Origin: Agreia sp. Leaf283
GTDB taxonomy: Bacteria > Actinomycetota > Actinomycetes > Actinomycetales > Microbacteriaceae
NCBI RefSeq assembly: GCF_001422485.1
Contig: NZ_LMNF01000002.1
Location: 186,001 to 250,000 of the forward strand
Direction: 5' to 3'
DNA length: 64,000 nucleotides
The notes beneath the pieces are model-generated. The model saw nothing but the letters and a program-made list of their open reading frames with translations. It searched no databases and was not told where the DNA came from. The number at the start of each line of letters is the position of its first letter. Position 1 is the first letter of the stretch. The translations under genes and the position numbers were made by a program. Positions 22,945 through 31,709 of the stretch are shown in pieces.

Positions 22945-23568
22945 TCACGAGACGCGGGCCCTGTCCTGGGCTCGTGCCTCGAGGTCGGTCCACAGCTCGT
23001 CGACCTGAGCGAGGGTGTGCTCGAGCGACCCCGACGTGTCGATGACCACGTCGGCGACCGCGCGCCTCTCCTCGTCGCTGGCCTGCGCGGAGATGCGTCG
23101 TTCGGCTTCGGCGCGAGGCATGCCGCGGTGTGTGAGAAGACGCTCGATCCGCACTTCGACCGGCGCCTCGCACACGACGATCAGGTCGAACTGCAGTTCC
23201 CTTCGGGCCTCGATGAGAAGGGGAACGTCGTAGACGACGACGGCGGCCGGATCCGCTGCCTCGGCTGCGGCGATCAGCTCTGCCGTGCGTGCATGCACCC
23301 GCGGGTGGATGATGGCCTCGAGCCGGCCCCGGGCATCCGGATCGGCGAAGACGATCGCCCCCAGCGCGGCGCGGTCGAGCGAACCGTCGCCCGCGAGCAC
23401 CCCGGCGCCGAACTCGGCCGCGACGGCCTCGAGCCCCGAGGTGGAGGGCTCGACGACCTCGCGGGAGATGGCATCCGCGTCGACGTGCACCGCGCCGTGG
23501 TCGACGAGCCGACGGGCCACAGTGGATTTTCCTGATGCGATTCCGCCGGTGAGGCCCACGATGAACAT
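22945..23568 (-). CDS. coaE: Dephospho-CoA kinase
   Basis: A 207-residue P-loop kinase for the last step of coenzyme A synthesis. GLTGGIASGKSTVARRL at residues 5-21 is Walker A; HVDADAISREVV carries the conserved aspartates, and YDVPLLIEA is the family motif near residue 110. ATG at 23568 is chosen because the Pfam-like homology begins there; the longer frame from 23892 overlaps rpsA. TACCAT lies six bases before the start, suggesting a leaderless message. The order rpsA-coaE is conserved in actinobacteria. Confidence 0.94.
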   Translation of the reverse strand: MFIVGLTGGIASGKSTVARRLVDHGAVHVDADAISREVVEPSTSGLEAVAAEFGAGVLAGDGSLDRAALGAIVFADPDARGRLEAIIHPRVHARTAELIAAAEAADPAAVVVYDVPLLIEARRELQFDLIVVCEAPVEVRIERLLTHRGMPRAEAERRISAQASDEERRAVADVVIDTSGSLEHTLAQVDELWTDLEARAQDRARVS

Positions 23569-23574
23569 GGCTCC

Positions 23575-23580
23575 ATGGTA
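23575..23580 (-). promoter_or_regulatory. TANNNT -10 element, leaderless coaE
   Basis: TACCAT on the minus strand, then six bases (GGAGCC), then ATG. The GGAG is only two bases from the start, too close for a normal ribosome site. Confidence 0.5.
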
Positions 23581-23617
23581 TCGGCGGCGCCCGGTGGCCC
23601 GGTGATGCGTTAACGAC

Positions 23618-23647
23618 GGAACGGCCGCCCCGAAGGACGGCCGTTCC
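23618..23647 (-). terminator. Hairpin terminator after rpsA
   Basis: GGAACGGCCG (23618-23627) pairs perfectly with 23638-23647 around a 10-base loop, 11 bases after the rpsA stop. The T run is weak. Confidence 0.6.
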
Positions 23648-23657
23648 ATGGTGCAAC

Positions 23658-25112
23658 TTAGGAGTTGCTGCTCGACAGCTTCTCGCGAAGCGCGGCGAGG
23701 GTCTCGTCGTCGGCGAGGGTGCCGGCTCCGGTCGACTCGCTCGAGAAGGAGGAACCGGCGCTGGCGCCGTCGCCCGAGGCGACCTCGGCGTTGCTCGTGG
23801 CAACCTGCTTCTTGTGGGCCTCCCAGCGAGCCTGGGCTGCAGCGTAGTCCTGCTCCCACTTCTCGCGCTGGGTCTCGAAGCCCTCGCGCCACTCGTTGGT
23901 CTCCGGGTCGAAGCCCTCGGGGAACTTGTAGTTGCCCTGGTCGTCGTACTCGGTGAGCATTCCGTAGAGTGCCGGGTCGAACTCGGTGCCCTCGGGGTCG
24001 ACACCCTCGTTGGCCTGCTTGAGGCTCAGCGAGATGCGGCGACGCTCGAGGTCGATGTCGATGACCTTGACGAAGACCTCGTCGCCGACCGACACGACCT
24101 GCTCAGCGAGCTCGACGTGCTTGCCGGAGAGCTCGGAGATGTGAACCAGGCCCTCGATGCCCTCTGCGACGCGGACGAACGCGCCGAAGGGAACGAGCTT
24201 CGTGACCTTGCCCGGTGCAACCTGTCCGATTGCGTGGGTGCGGGCGAAGACCTGCCACGGGTCTTCCTGCGTCGCCTTGAGCGACAGGGAGACACGCTCG
24301 CGGTCGAGGTCGACCTCGAGGATCTCGACGGTGACCTCCTGGCCGACCTCGACGACCTCGGAGGCGTGCTCGATGTGCTTCCAGCTGAGTTCGGAGACGT
24401 GAACCAGTCCGTCGACTCCACCCAGGTCGACGAACGCACCGAAGTTGACGATCGACGAGACGACGCCCTTGCGGACCTGGCCCTTCTGGAGGTTGTTGAG
24501 GAACGTGGTGCGGCTCTCGGACTGCGTCTGCTCGAGCAGGGCGCGGCGCGACAGAACGACGTTGTTGCGGTTCTTGTCGAGCTCGAGGATCTTCGCCTCG
24601 ATCTCCTGGCCCAGGTAGGGCGTGAGGTCGCGCACGCGGCGAAGCTCGATGAGCGACGCGGGCAGGAAGCCTCGGAGTCCGATGTCGACGATGAGTCCGC
24701 CCTTGACGACCTCGATGACGCTACCGGTGACAACACCGTCGGCGTCCTTGATCTTCTCGACGTCTCCCCACGCACGCTCGTACTGAGCACGCTTCTTGGA
24801 GAGGATCAGGCGGCCTTCCTTGTCTTCTTTCTGAAGAACGAGGGCCTCGACCAGGTCACCGACCTTGACGACCTCTGTGGGGTCGACGTCGTGCTTGATG
24901 GAAAGTTCGCGCGAGGGGATGACACCCTCGGTCTTGTACCCGACGTCGAGGAGGACCTCGTCGCGGTCGATCTTCACGACGGTGCCCTCGATGAGGTCTC
25001 CGTCGTTGAAGAACTTCAGTGTCTTTTCGACCGCGGCGAGAAAGTCTTCTGCCGAGCCAATGTCGTTGATGGCGACCTGCTTGGCTACTCTGTCGGTCGT
25101 TGCGATTGTCAT
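23658..25112 (-). CDS. rpsA: 30S ribosomal protein S1
   Basis: A 484-residue S1 with four S1 RNA-binding repeats starting near residues 35, 122, 207 and 292 (for example IEGTVVKIDRDEVLLDVGYK and GVVSSIVNFGAFVDLGGVDG), then an acidic, low-complexity tail. Four repeats is usual for actinobacteria, against six in E. coli. ATG at 25112 (MTIATTDRVAKQVAIND) is chosen over the frame from 25226. A promoter lies in the 129-base gap upstream. Confidence 0.96.
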   Translation of the reverse strand: MTIATTDRVAKQVAINDIGSAEDFLAAVEKTLKFFNDGDLIEGTVVKIDRDEVLLDVGYKTEGVIPSRELSIKHDVDPTEVVKVGDLVEALVLQKEDKEGRLILSKKRAQYERAWGDVEKIKDADGVVTGSVIEVVKGGLIVDIGLRGFLPASLIELRRVRDLTPYLGQEIEAKILELDKNRNNVVLSRRALLEQTQSESRTTFLNNLQKGQVRKGVVSSIVNFGAFVDLGGVDGLVHVSELSWKHIEHASEVVEVGQEVTVEILEVDLDRERVSLSLKATQEDPWQVFARTHAIGQVAPGKVTKLVPFGAFVRVAEGIEGLVHISELSGKHVELAEQVVSVGDEVFVKVIDIDLERRRISLSLKQANEGVDPEGTEFDPALYGMLTEYDDQGNYKFPEGFDPETNEWREGFETQREKWEQDYAAAQARWEAHKKQVATSNAEVASGDGASAGSSFSSESTGAGTLADDETLAALREKLSSSNS

Positions 25113-25229
25113 AAAAGTAAATGCTCCAGGATGGACATATATCAGGCCGACGGCAGACGAGTTCGAGGTTTCGAGCACGACAGCTCCACCGACGGCGAGC
25201 GGATGGGATGGCACAAAACGTGCCAAGTC

Positions 25230-25259
25230 ATTCTAGCCCCGTCAGCTGCCCGCGGGCAA
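25230..25259 (-). promoter_or_regulatory. Candidate rpsA promoter
   Basis: On the minus strand TTGCCC (25259-25254), an 18-base spacer and TAGAAT (25235-25230). This would give an rpsA leader of about 110 bases that includes a small GGCAC/GTGCC hairpin at 25210-25224. Confidence 0.45.
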
Positions 25260-26150
25260 CACGAAGTCGGCGAACTCCTCGGCGTCGGTGAGTGAGCCCG
25301 TGTACTGCTCGCCATCCACGATCACGGTCGGCGTTCCCGAGACTTTCTCCAGGTCGGAACCGGGCAGAGGGCCGGTGAGGGCGCGATCGGTGGCTTCGGT
25401 CACCCAATCGGAGAAGCCCTCGGATTCGATGCAGTCGGACACGTCGGAGTCATCGAGCGCACCCGCCTCGTCTGCGAGGTCGACCAGGTCTGCATTGCTC
25501 AGTCCTTCGGTGTTCTCGGCGGGCTGGTTGGCGAAGAGGAGGGCGCTGAACGCCTCGAAGCTCTGCGGAGCCGAGTCGGCGACGCAGGCGGCCGCATTGG
25601 CGGCCCTGGTCGAGTACCTCGTGTCGAGCGATGCGCGGTCGAGGATGGAGATCGGATGGACCTCGAGCACCACGTCGCCCGACGCGACCCAGTCGGAGAG
25701 CTGCTCGGCGTTCGTGGCCTCGAACTGGCCGCAGAACGGGCACAGGTAGTCGACGTAGGTGACGACGCGCACGGCATCCGCTCCCCCGGAACCCACAATG
25801 ATGCCGTCGCCATCAGCGCCGGCGGGTGCACCCGAGGTCGACTGCTGGCCGGATCCGCCGGAACGGCCCGGCGACGATTGCTGGAGCGACGAGAACACGC
25901 TCGTCAGGATGACCACGGCGGCGACGACCACCGCGACGACGACGAGCACAGAGCCCCCGAGCACCCATGGCCAGACCGGACGCCGCCGGGTCGGCGCCGA
26001 TTGCGGCGAGGGCGCGGCCGGATGCGTGGGCGCGGCCGGATCGGCGCCGGGAACGTCACGCAGGTGCTCGCTCCACGACTGGCCGTCCCACCACCGCTCG
26101 CGCGATGAATTCTCGTCGGGGTACCATCCTGCCGGCGGCGTGTTCGTCAT
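25242..26150 (-). CDS. Membrane-anchored DsbA-like thioredoxin-fold protein with DUF2510 head
   Basis: 302 residues in three parts: a DUF2510 segment at 6-29 (AGWYPDE, RERWWDGQSWSEH), a proline-rich linker with a membrane helix at about 59-88, and an extracytoplasmic thioredoxin_4 domain with CPFC at 137-140 and the cis-proline loop GTPTVIVDG. It probably works as a thiol oxidase or reductase outside the membrane. DUF2510 function is unknown. ATG at 26150 is fixed by the DUF2510 start and by a 4-base ATGA overlap with the upstream DUF885 gene. Confidence 0.85.
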   Translation of the reverse strand: MTNTPPAGWYPDENSSRERWWDGQSWSEHLRDVPGADPAAPTHPAAPSPQSAPTRRRPVWPWVLGGSVLVVVAVVVAAVVILTSVFSSLQQSSPGRSGGSGQQSTSGAPAGADGDGIIVGSGGADAVRVVTYVDYLCPFCGQFEATNAEQLSDWVASGDVVLEVHPISILDRASLDTRYSTRAANAAACVADSAPQSFEAFSALLFANQPAENTEGLSNADLVDLADEAGALDDSDVSDCIESEGFSDWVTEATDRALTGPLPGSDLEKVSGTPTVIVDGEQYTGSLTDAEEFADFVLPAGS

Positions 26151-27829
26151 CGGGTGGCTCCGTCTCTGAGGAGGAACTGCTGGAGGGTGTCGAGGCCGAC
26201 CCCGCCCAGATCGAGGGCGCGGCGGTGGAACTCCTTGGCGTCGTAGGAATCGCCCTGCTGGGCCCGGTACCGGTCGCGGAGGGTCTCCCAGATTCTCTGC
26301 CCCACTTTGTACGACGGCGCCTGTCCGGGCCAGCCGAGATACCGGTTCACCTCGAAGCGGACGAAGGCGTCGTCCATGTTCACGTTGGCGCGCATGAATT
26401 CGAGCGCGTACTCCGCGTCCCAGACTCCCCCGCCGTCGGGGCGCTGCTTGCCCAGGTGCACGCCGATGTCGAGCACTACCCGTGCGGCGCGCATGCGCTG
26501 GCCGTCGAGCATGCCCAGCCTGTCTGCCGGGTCGTCGAGGTAGCCCAGCTCCTGCATCAGGCGCTCGGCGTACAGGGCCCAGCCCTCCGCGTGCCCGGAC
26601 GACCCCGCCAGCTGACGTCGCCACGTGTTGAGCACCGCCCGGTTGTAGACGGCCTGGCCGATCTGCAGGTGGTGGCCGGGAACGCCCTCGTGGTAGACCG
26701 TCGTGAGTTCGCGCCAGGTGTCGAAGGTGGTGACGCCCGCGGGAACGGACCACCACATGCGGCCGGGCCGCGAGAAGTCGTCGGTCGGACCGGTGTAGTA
26801 GATGCCGCCCTCGTCGGTCGGCGCGATCATGCATTCGAGCGTGCGGATCTCGTCGGGGATGTCGAAGTGGCTTCGAGACAGTTCGTCGACGGCGCGATCG
26901 CTCGTCTCCTGCATCCAGCGCTGGAGCGCGTCGGTTCCGTGGAGCTTTCGCGCGTCGTCGGCGTCGAGGTGGGCGATGGCCTCGTGCACGGTGGCGCCGG
27001 GCAGGATCTCGTCGGCGATCGACTCCTGTTCGCGGGTCATACGCTCGAGTTCGGCCAGGCCCCACTCGTAGGTCTCGTCGAGATCGATCGCCGCGCCGAG
27101 GAATTGTCGCGACCGCAGCGCGTAGATCTCGCGCCCCACGGCATCCACCGGCGTGGCCGCCGGCAGCAGCTCGTTCTCGAGGAAGTCCGCGAATCGGGCG
27201 TAGCCCGCCGCGGCGACGGAGGCCGCCTCCGTCAGCGATTCCGTGGCCGAGCCCGCGGGCGCGCCGGCGGCCAGTGCGATGAAGAAACCCTCGGGCGACG
27301 CGTGCTTGCGCGCCTGCGCCAGCACCTCGGTCACCTGCCGGCGGGCGGGCACGATGCTGCGCTCGATGCCCAGCCGCAGCATCTCGACGTAGCCGGCGAG
27401 GGCATCCGGAACCGCGCGGAGCCGCGTCTCGATGACCCGCCAGTCTTCCGCCGTGTCGGTCGGCATCAGGTCGAAGGCCTCCCGGATGTCCTGCGACGGC
27501 GAGGCGATGACATTGAGGTCTCGCAGGTGCAGACCCGCCTCGGCACTCTCGATGGCCAGGCGCAGCGAGCTTCCCAGATCGAGCTGCGTCACCCGGTCGA
27601 CGTCGTCGACGGGCTCCGCCTCGTCAAGCCGGGCCAGGGTGCTTCGCACTTCGCTGAGGTAGAGGTCGTGGCCCGCAGGAGAGAGATCGCCGAACCGGGA
27701 GTTCGCCTCCACGCGACCGATGTAGGTGCCCACGGTGGGCTCGAGGCGCACGAGCGTGTCGACCCACTGCTCGGCGATCGCGTCGATGGCGGTGGGAGTT
27801 CGTAAGGGGGGCGTGGCTGAACCGGTCAT
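26147..27829 (-). CDS. DUF885 family putative zinc metallopeptidase
   Basis: 560 residues, full length for DUF885. HEGVPGHH at 380-387 is the expected zinc-binding and catalytic motif and GHAEGWALYAE at 412-422 supplies a further likely ligand. There is no signal peptide, so it is probably cytoplasmic. The family is related to carboxypeptidase-like gluzincins, but the substrate is not known. The ATG follows TAGGCT by six bases with no ribosome site (leaderless), and the 3' end overlaps the DsbA-like gene. Confidence 0.85.
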   Translation of the reverse strand: MTGSATPPLRTPTAIDAIAEQWVDTLVRLEPTVGTYIGRVEANSRFGDLSPAGHDLYLSEVRSTLARLDEAEPVDDVDRVTQLDLGSSLRLAIESAEAGLHLRDLNVIASPSQDIREAFDLMPTDTAEDWRVIETRLRAVPDALAGYVEMLRLGIERSIVPARRQVTEVLAQARKHASPEGFFIALAAGAPAGSATESLTEAASVAAAGYARFADFLENELLPAATPVDAVGREIYALRSRQFLGAAIDLDETYEWGLAELERMTREQESIADEILPGATVHEAIAHLDADDARKLHGTDALQRWMQETSDRAVDELSRSHFDIPDEIRTLECMIAPTDEGGIYYTGPTDDFSRPGRMWWSVPAGVTTFDTWRELTTVYHEGVPGHHLQIGQAVYNRAVLNTWRRQLAGSSGHAEGWALYAERLMQELGYLDDPADRLGMLDGQRMRAARVVLDIGVHLGKQRPDGGGVWDAEYALEFMRANVNMDDAFVRFEVNRYLGWPGQAPSYKVGQRIWETLRDRYRAQQGDSYDAKEFHRRALDLGGVGLDTLQQFLLRDGATR

Positions 27830-27835
27830 GAATTC

Positions 27836-27841
27836 AGCCTA
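27836..27841 (-). promoter_or_regulatory. TANNNT -10 element, leaderless DUF885 gene
   Basis: TAGGCT on the minus strand, six bases (GAATTC), then ATG. The same TAGGCT hexamer is used before polA, pdtaR and rpe. Confidence 0.6.
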
Positions 27842-27854
27842 ACGACCTCCCCCG

Positions 27855-28448
27855 TCACGGCGTCGCCGGCGCAGGCGTCGGGGCGGCCTCGCGGATCGAG
27901 CGTCGCCTGTCCGGCGAGAGCCGACGGTGACCCTCGGCGAGCACCGTGGCGCCCTGGAACGCCTCGATCGAGTGCTGTGCCGCCTCGATGCTGGCGGCGT
28001 GGGCGCCGTACCAGCGCCCGCAGGTGATGAGGGGCGACCCGTTGCCGTCGAGCGCGAACCAGCCGTGCGTGCCGGCGTTCGGACCGTGCACCGACCTGAT
28101 CTCGAATTCCGAGGCGGCGAGGCGCGCGTCGAAGACCGCGGCGCGGGCGTCGAGGAACGTGCGGTAGAGGACGGCGCTGCGGCCGAGCTCCCGGTTGTTG
28201 CTGGCCAGGAGGCGCCAGACGCAGACGGGTCCCGATCGGGGCTCGTCCAGGTCGCCGTGCGTGCGGCCTTCGGGTCGCGGCTCGGCCGAGATCAACTGGT
28301 CGCAGAACCGGGACCAGGCCCGGGGCATCGGATCGGCGGCCGACGTGAACGACGAGAATACGATGCTCGCCCCCGCTGTCACCCGTCGAGTCTCGGGCAC
28401 GGAGGTGTCGTGCGAGCGTCCTAGAGGTGTCCGGAGGGTGTCGGGCAC
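27855..28448 (-). CDS. Unknown protein with DUF1508/YegP-like repeats
   Basis: Up to 197 residues. The middle (VWRLLASNNRELGRSAVLY near residue 77 and HGWFALDGNGSPLITCGRWY near residue 127) looks like two YegP-type beta-alpha units of about 50 residues each, a fold whose role is unknown. No membrane segment. The start is unsure: GTG at 28448 is the longest, GTG at 28400 and 28382 are also in frame, and none has a good ribosome site or -10 element. It lies 52 bases after polA on the same strand and may be read from it. Confidence 0.55.
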   Translation of the reverse strand: MPDTLRTPLGRSHDTSVPETRRVTAGASIVFSSFTSAADPMPRAWSRFCDQLISAEPRPEGRTHGDLDEPRSGPVCVWRLLASNNRELGRSAVLYRTFLDARAAVFDARLAASEFEIRSVHGPNAGTHGWFALDGNGSPLITCGRWYGAHAASIEAAQHSIEAFQGATVLAEGHRRLSPDRRRSIREAAPTPAPATP

Positions 28449-28500
28449 GAGGCCGCTGGGGCCCGGTCGACCAGAGCGCGGCCGACCGGTGCCCTGTCGA

Positions 28501-31191
28501 TCAGTGTGCGGCGTCGTTCCAGTTCGCTCCTCGGCCGATCTGCACCTCGAGCGGCACGCGGAGTTCGGCCGCCGTGCTCATGCGCGTGGTGACGATGCCC
28601 GACAGCGTGTCCCACTCGCCGGGGGCGACGTCGAACACGAGCTCGTCGTGCACCTGCAGCAGCATGCGCGAGCCGAGCTGCTGCTCTTTCAGGTCGCGGG
28701 CGATGCCGATCATGGCGATCTTGATGATGTCGGCGGCCGTTCCCTGGATGGGGGCGTTGAGGGCCGCGCGCTCGTCGTTGTCTCGCAGGACCCTGTTGGC
28801 GCTGTTGAGGTTCGCGAAGGGGCGGCGGCGCCCGAAGATCGTCTCGGTGTAGCCGTCTTCCTTCGCCTGCAGCACGACGTTGCGCAGGAAGTCGCGCACG
28901 GCGCCGAAGCGTTCGAAGTAGTCGGACATGAGCTTCTTCGCCTCGCTGGACTCGATGCGCAGCTGCTTGGACAGGCCGAACGCGCTCAGGCCGTAGGCGA
29001 GTCCGTACGACATGGCCTTGACCTTCGTGCGCATCGCGGGCGTGACGTCTGCCGGCTCGACGCCGAACACGTGGGCTCCGACGAAGCGGTGCAGGTCTTC
29101 GCCCTCCGTGAAGGCCGTGATCAGCCCCTCGTCGCCCGACAGGTGGGCCATGATACGCATCTCGATCTGCGAGTAGTCGGCGGTGAGCAGGGTCTCGAAC
29201 CCCTCGCCCACCTGAAAAGCGTGCCGGATGCGACGGCCCTCTTCGGCGCGCACGGGAATGTTCTGCAGGTTGGGGTCTGTCGACGAGATGCGACCCGTGC
29301 TCGACCCCGTCTGCACGTAACGCGTGTGCACGCGCCCGTCGGGGGCGATGGCCTTGTCGACCGTCTCGATGATCTGGCGGAGCTTCGTGGCGTCGCGGTG
29401 CTGCAGCAGGAGGCCGAGGAACGGGTGCGGACTCGATGCCTGCAGGTCGGCGAGTGCCCCCGCGTCGGTGGAATACCCGGTCTTGGTGGCGCGCGTCTTC
29501 GGCATCGACAGGCGGTCGAAGAGCACCTCTTGGATCTGCTTCGGCGATCCGAGGTTGATCTCGCCGCCGATGATCTCGTAGGCGTCGGTGGCGAGGTTCG
29601 TGGCCGTGGCTGCCAGCTCGCTCGACAGCTCGGTCAGCTCGTCGTGACTCACCGTGATTCCGAAGAGTTCCATGTCGACGAGGGCCATGAGCGTGGGGAT
29701 CTCGATGTCGCCGAGCACCCTCATGGTGCGCTCGTCGAGCAACGCCTGCTGGGCGGCGGCGACGCGAGCGATGTACCACGCCTCGGTCGCAGGGCCCACG
29801 TCGGAGTCGTCGGCGGGGACGAGCTGGTTGGGATCGGGCGTGGGCAGCACCTCGGCCAGGGTGCGGTCGACGAGTTCGGCGAGCGAGCGATCGGCCGACG
29901 AGTCGGGGCGCACGAGCCAGGCGGCGATGGTGGTGTCGAATCGCAACCCGGAGACGGCGAGGTCGGCGCGGCGAAGGGCCTTGATCTGCTCCTTCGCCCC
30001 ATGCATGATCTTGGGCGAATCGCTCGCGAGCCACGCTTCGAGGGCCGTGTAGTCGGGGCTGCCCGCCCTCCACGGCGCGAACAGGCTCTCGGTCTGGCTC
30101 GCGACCCCGATGCCGACGGGCACTCCGCCCTGCGTCTCGATCGACAGGGCCAGCCCGTCTGGACTGCTCTTCGCCGCCCTCGACAACCACAGTTCCAATT
30201 CCTCGTCGAGGAGCGCCACGGGCGTCGGCGCCGTGATCGTCGCGGGAACGGATGCGGGACCCTCCCCGCCCGGGCCGGCCGAGGCATCCGGTGTCGCGCC
30301 CTGGCCGTCGAGCTTGAGAACCCGATCGAGAAGCGTGCGGAACTCGAGTCGGCCGAAGATGTCTCGGAGCGCCTGCTCGTCGATCGGCTTGCGCTCGAGA
30401 TCGGCAGGGCCGACGGGCAGGTCGACGTCGGTCAGCAGGTGGTTGAGCTTTCGGTTGCGCACCGCGTTCTCGTACTGTTCGCGGAGCTTGTCGCCCACGA
30501 CGCCCTTGATCTCGTCGCGTCGTTCGATGACCGCGTCGAGGCTGCCGTAGAGGTTGATCCACTTGGCCGCCGTCTTGGGGCCGACCTTGTCGACGCCGAT
30601 CAGGTTGTCGCTGGTCTCTCCGACGAGCGCGGCGATCTCGGGGTACTGGTGCGGCTGCACGCCGTACTTCTCGAAGACCTTCTCGGCGTCGTAGCGGGTG
30701 AGCTGGGAGACGCCCATGGCCGACGGGTAGAGCAGCGTGACGTCGGGTCGGATCAGTTGGATGCTGTCACGGTCTCCCGACACGACGAAGACGCGGAAGC
30801 CCTGCTCTTCGCCCTGGCGGGCGAGCGTGGCGAGGATGTCGTCGGCTTCGTAGTCTTCTTTGGACACCGTGGTGATGTTCATGGCGTGCAGCGCCTCTTC
30901 GAGAAGAGGGATCTGGCCCTTGAACTCGGGAGGGGTCTCGCCTCGGGTGCCCTTGTATTCGGGGTATTCGCGGGTGCGGAACGAATGCCGGGAGATGTCG
31001 AACGCCACCGCGATGTGGGTGGGCTTCTCGGCCTTCAGCAGGTTGATGAGCATGGCGATGAAGCCATGGATCGCGTTCGTGTGCTGCCCGTCGCGAGTCT
31101 GAAAACTGTCGACGGGCAGGGCGTAGAACGCCCTGAACGCGAGCGAATGGCCGTCGATGACGAGGAGGGTAGGCTTTTCTGAATCCGACAC
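28501..31191 (-). CDS. polA: DNA polymerase I
   Basis: An 896-residue family A polymerase used in repair and Okazaki-fragment processing. The 5'-3' nuclease starts with LLVIDGHSLAFRAFYALP; the polymerase half has DYSQIEMRIMAHLSGDE near residue 655, KAMSYGLAYG and the palm QVHDELVFDV near residue 850. In the middle domain the proofreading DxE motif reads LSIET, with the aspartate lost, so 3'-5' exonuclease is probably inactive, as known for other actinobacteria. The GTG start is six bases after TAGGCT and has no ribosome site. Confidence 0.97.
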   Translation of the reverse strand: MSDSEKPTLLVIDGHSLAFRAFYALPVDSFQTRDGQHTNAIHGFIAMLINLLKAEKPTHIAVAFDISRHSFRTREYPEYKGTRGETPPEFKGQIPLLEEALHAMNITTVSKEDYEADDILATLARQGEEQGFRVFVVSGDRDSIQLIRPDVTLLYPSAMGVSQLTRYDAEKVFEKYGVQPHQYPEIAALVGETSDNLIGVDKVGPKTAAKWINLYGSLDAVIERRDEIKGVVGDKLREQYENAVRNRKLNHLLTDVDLPVGPADLERKPIDEQALRDIFGRLEFRTLLDRVLKLDGQGATPDASAGPGGEGPASVPATITAPTPVALLDEELELWLSRAAKSSPDGLALSIETQGGVPVGIGVASQTESLFAPWRAGSPDYTALEAWLASDSPKIMHGAKEQIKALRRADLAVSGLRFDTTIAAWLVRPDSSADRSLAELVDRTLAEVLPTPDPNQLVPADDSDVGPATEAWYIARVAAAQQALLDERTMRVLGDIEIPTLMALVDMELFGITVSHDELTELSSELAATATNLATDAYEIIGGEINLGSPKQIQEVLFDRLSMPKTRATKTGYSTDAGALADLQASSPHPFLGLLLQHRDATKLRQIIETVDKAIAPDGRVHTRYVQTGSSTGRISSTDPNLQNIPVRAEEGRRIRHAFQVGEGFETLLTADYSQIEMRIMAHLSGDEGLITAFTEGEDLHRFVGAHVFGVEPADVTPAMRTKVKAMSYGLAYGLSAFGLSKQLRIESSEAKKLMSDYFERFGAVRDFLRNVVLQAKEDGYTETIFGRRRPFANLNSANRVLRDNDERAALNAPIQGTAADIIKIAMIGIARDLKEQQLGSRMLLQVHDELVFDVAPGEWDTLSGIVTTRMSTAAELRVPLEVQIGRGANWNDAAH

Positions 31192-31197
31192 GTCCCC

Positions 31198-31203
31198 AGC
31201 CTA
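31198..31203 (-). promoter_or_regulatory. TANNNT -10 element, leaderless polA
   Basis: TAGGCT on the minus strand, then six bases (GGGGAC), then GTG. The G-rich six bases touch the start codon and cannot serve as a normal ribosome site. Confidence 0.6.
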
Positions 31204-31248
31204 CAAGCCGCCTCCGACGGCGGTCGGCTCACACATTCGAAGGCGACC

Positions 31249-31665
31249 ATGACTGACAACCCGGTGGATGCGCTCGGCTGGATCCGCGAACGTGGGGCGG
31301 GCGAGCTCGCCGACAAGATGGGCATCGAGTTCGTCGAGTTCTCGCTCGAACGGGCGGTCGCGACGATGCCCGTCGAGGGCAACAGGCAGCCGGCCCAGCT
31401 GCTGCACGGCGGCGCCTACGTGGTGCTCGGTGAATCGCTCGGATCGATGTCGGCGAACCTGCACGCGGGCCCCGACCGTCTCGCGGTCGGCATCGAGATC
31501 AATGCGTCTCACACGCGATCGGCTCGCTCGGGCATCGTTACCGCGGTCTGCACGCCCATCCACCTGGGGCGCACGCTCACGACGCACGAGATCGCGATCG
31601 ACGACGATCAGGGCCGCCGCTGCTCGACGATCCGCATCACGAACATGATCATCGACAAGCACTGA
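31249..31665 (+). CDS. PaaI-family hotdog-fold thioesterase
   Basis: A 138-residue single-domain thioesterase. QPAQLLHGGAYVVLGESLGS near residue 48 holds the HGG loop and the catalytic glutamate of the hotdog fold; VGIEINASHTRSAR follows. In menaquinone-making bacteria this subtype often hydrolyses DHNA-CoA (MenI-like), but no neighbour supports that here. GAAGG five bases before the ATG fixes the start. It is divergent from polA. Its last five codons (IDKH and stop) are the first unit of a triplicated 15-base repeat. Confidence 0.88.
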   Translation: MTDNPVDALGWIRERGAGELADKMGIEFVEFSLERAVATMPVEGNRQPAQLLHGGAYVVLGESLGSMSANLHAGPDRLAVGIEINASHTRSARSGIVTAVCTPIHLGRTLTTHEIAIDDDQGRRCSTIRITNMIIDKH

Positions 31666-31695
31666 ATCGACAAGCACCGAATCGACGAGCGCTGA
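31651..31695. repeat. Three tandem 15-base units across a stop codon
   Basis: Three adjacent copies of ATCGACAAGCACTGA with few changes (31651-31665, 31666-31680, 31681-31695). The first ends the thioesterase gene. The second has CGA in place of the stop and the third ends in TGA again, in the same frame. Confidence 0.9.
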
Positions 31696-31709
31696 GGCCT
31701 GATCAGGCC
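31696..31709. terminator. Small palindrome between converging genes
   Basis: GGCCTGATCAGGCC is a perfect 14-base palindrome that includes the stop codon of the minus-strand gene. The stem is only five bases with a GATC loop, so termination is doubtful. Confidence 0.3.
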
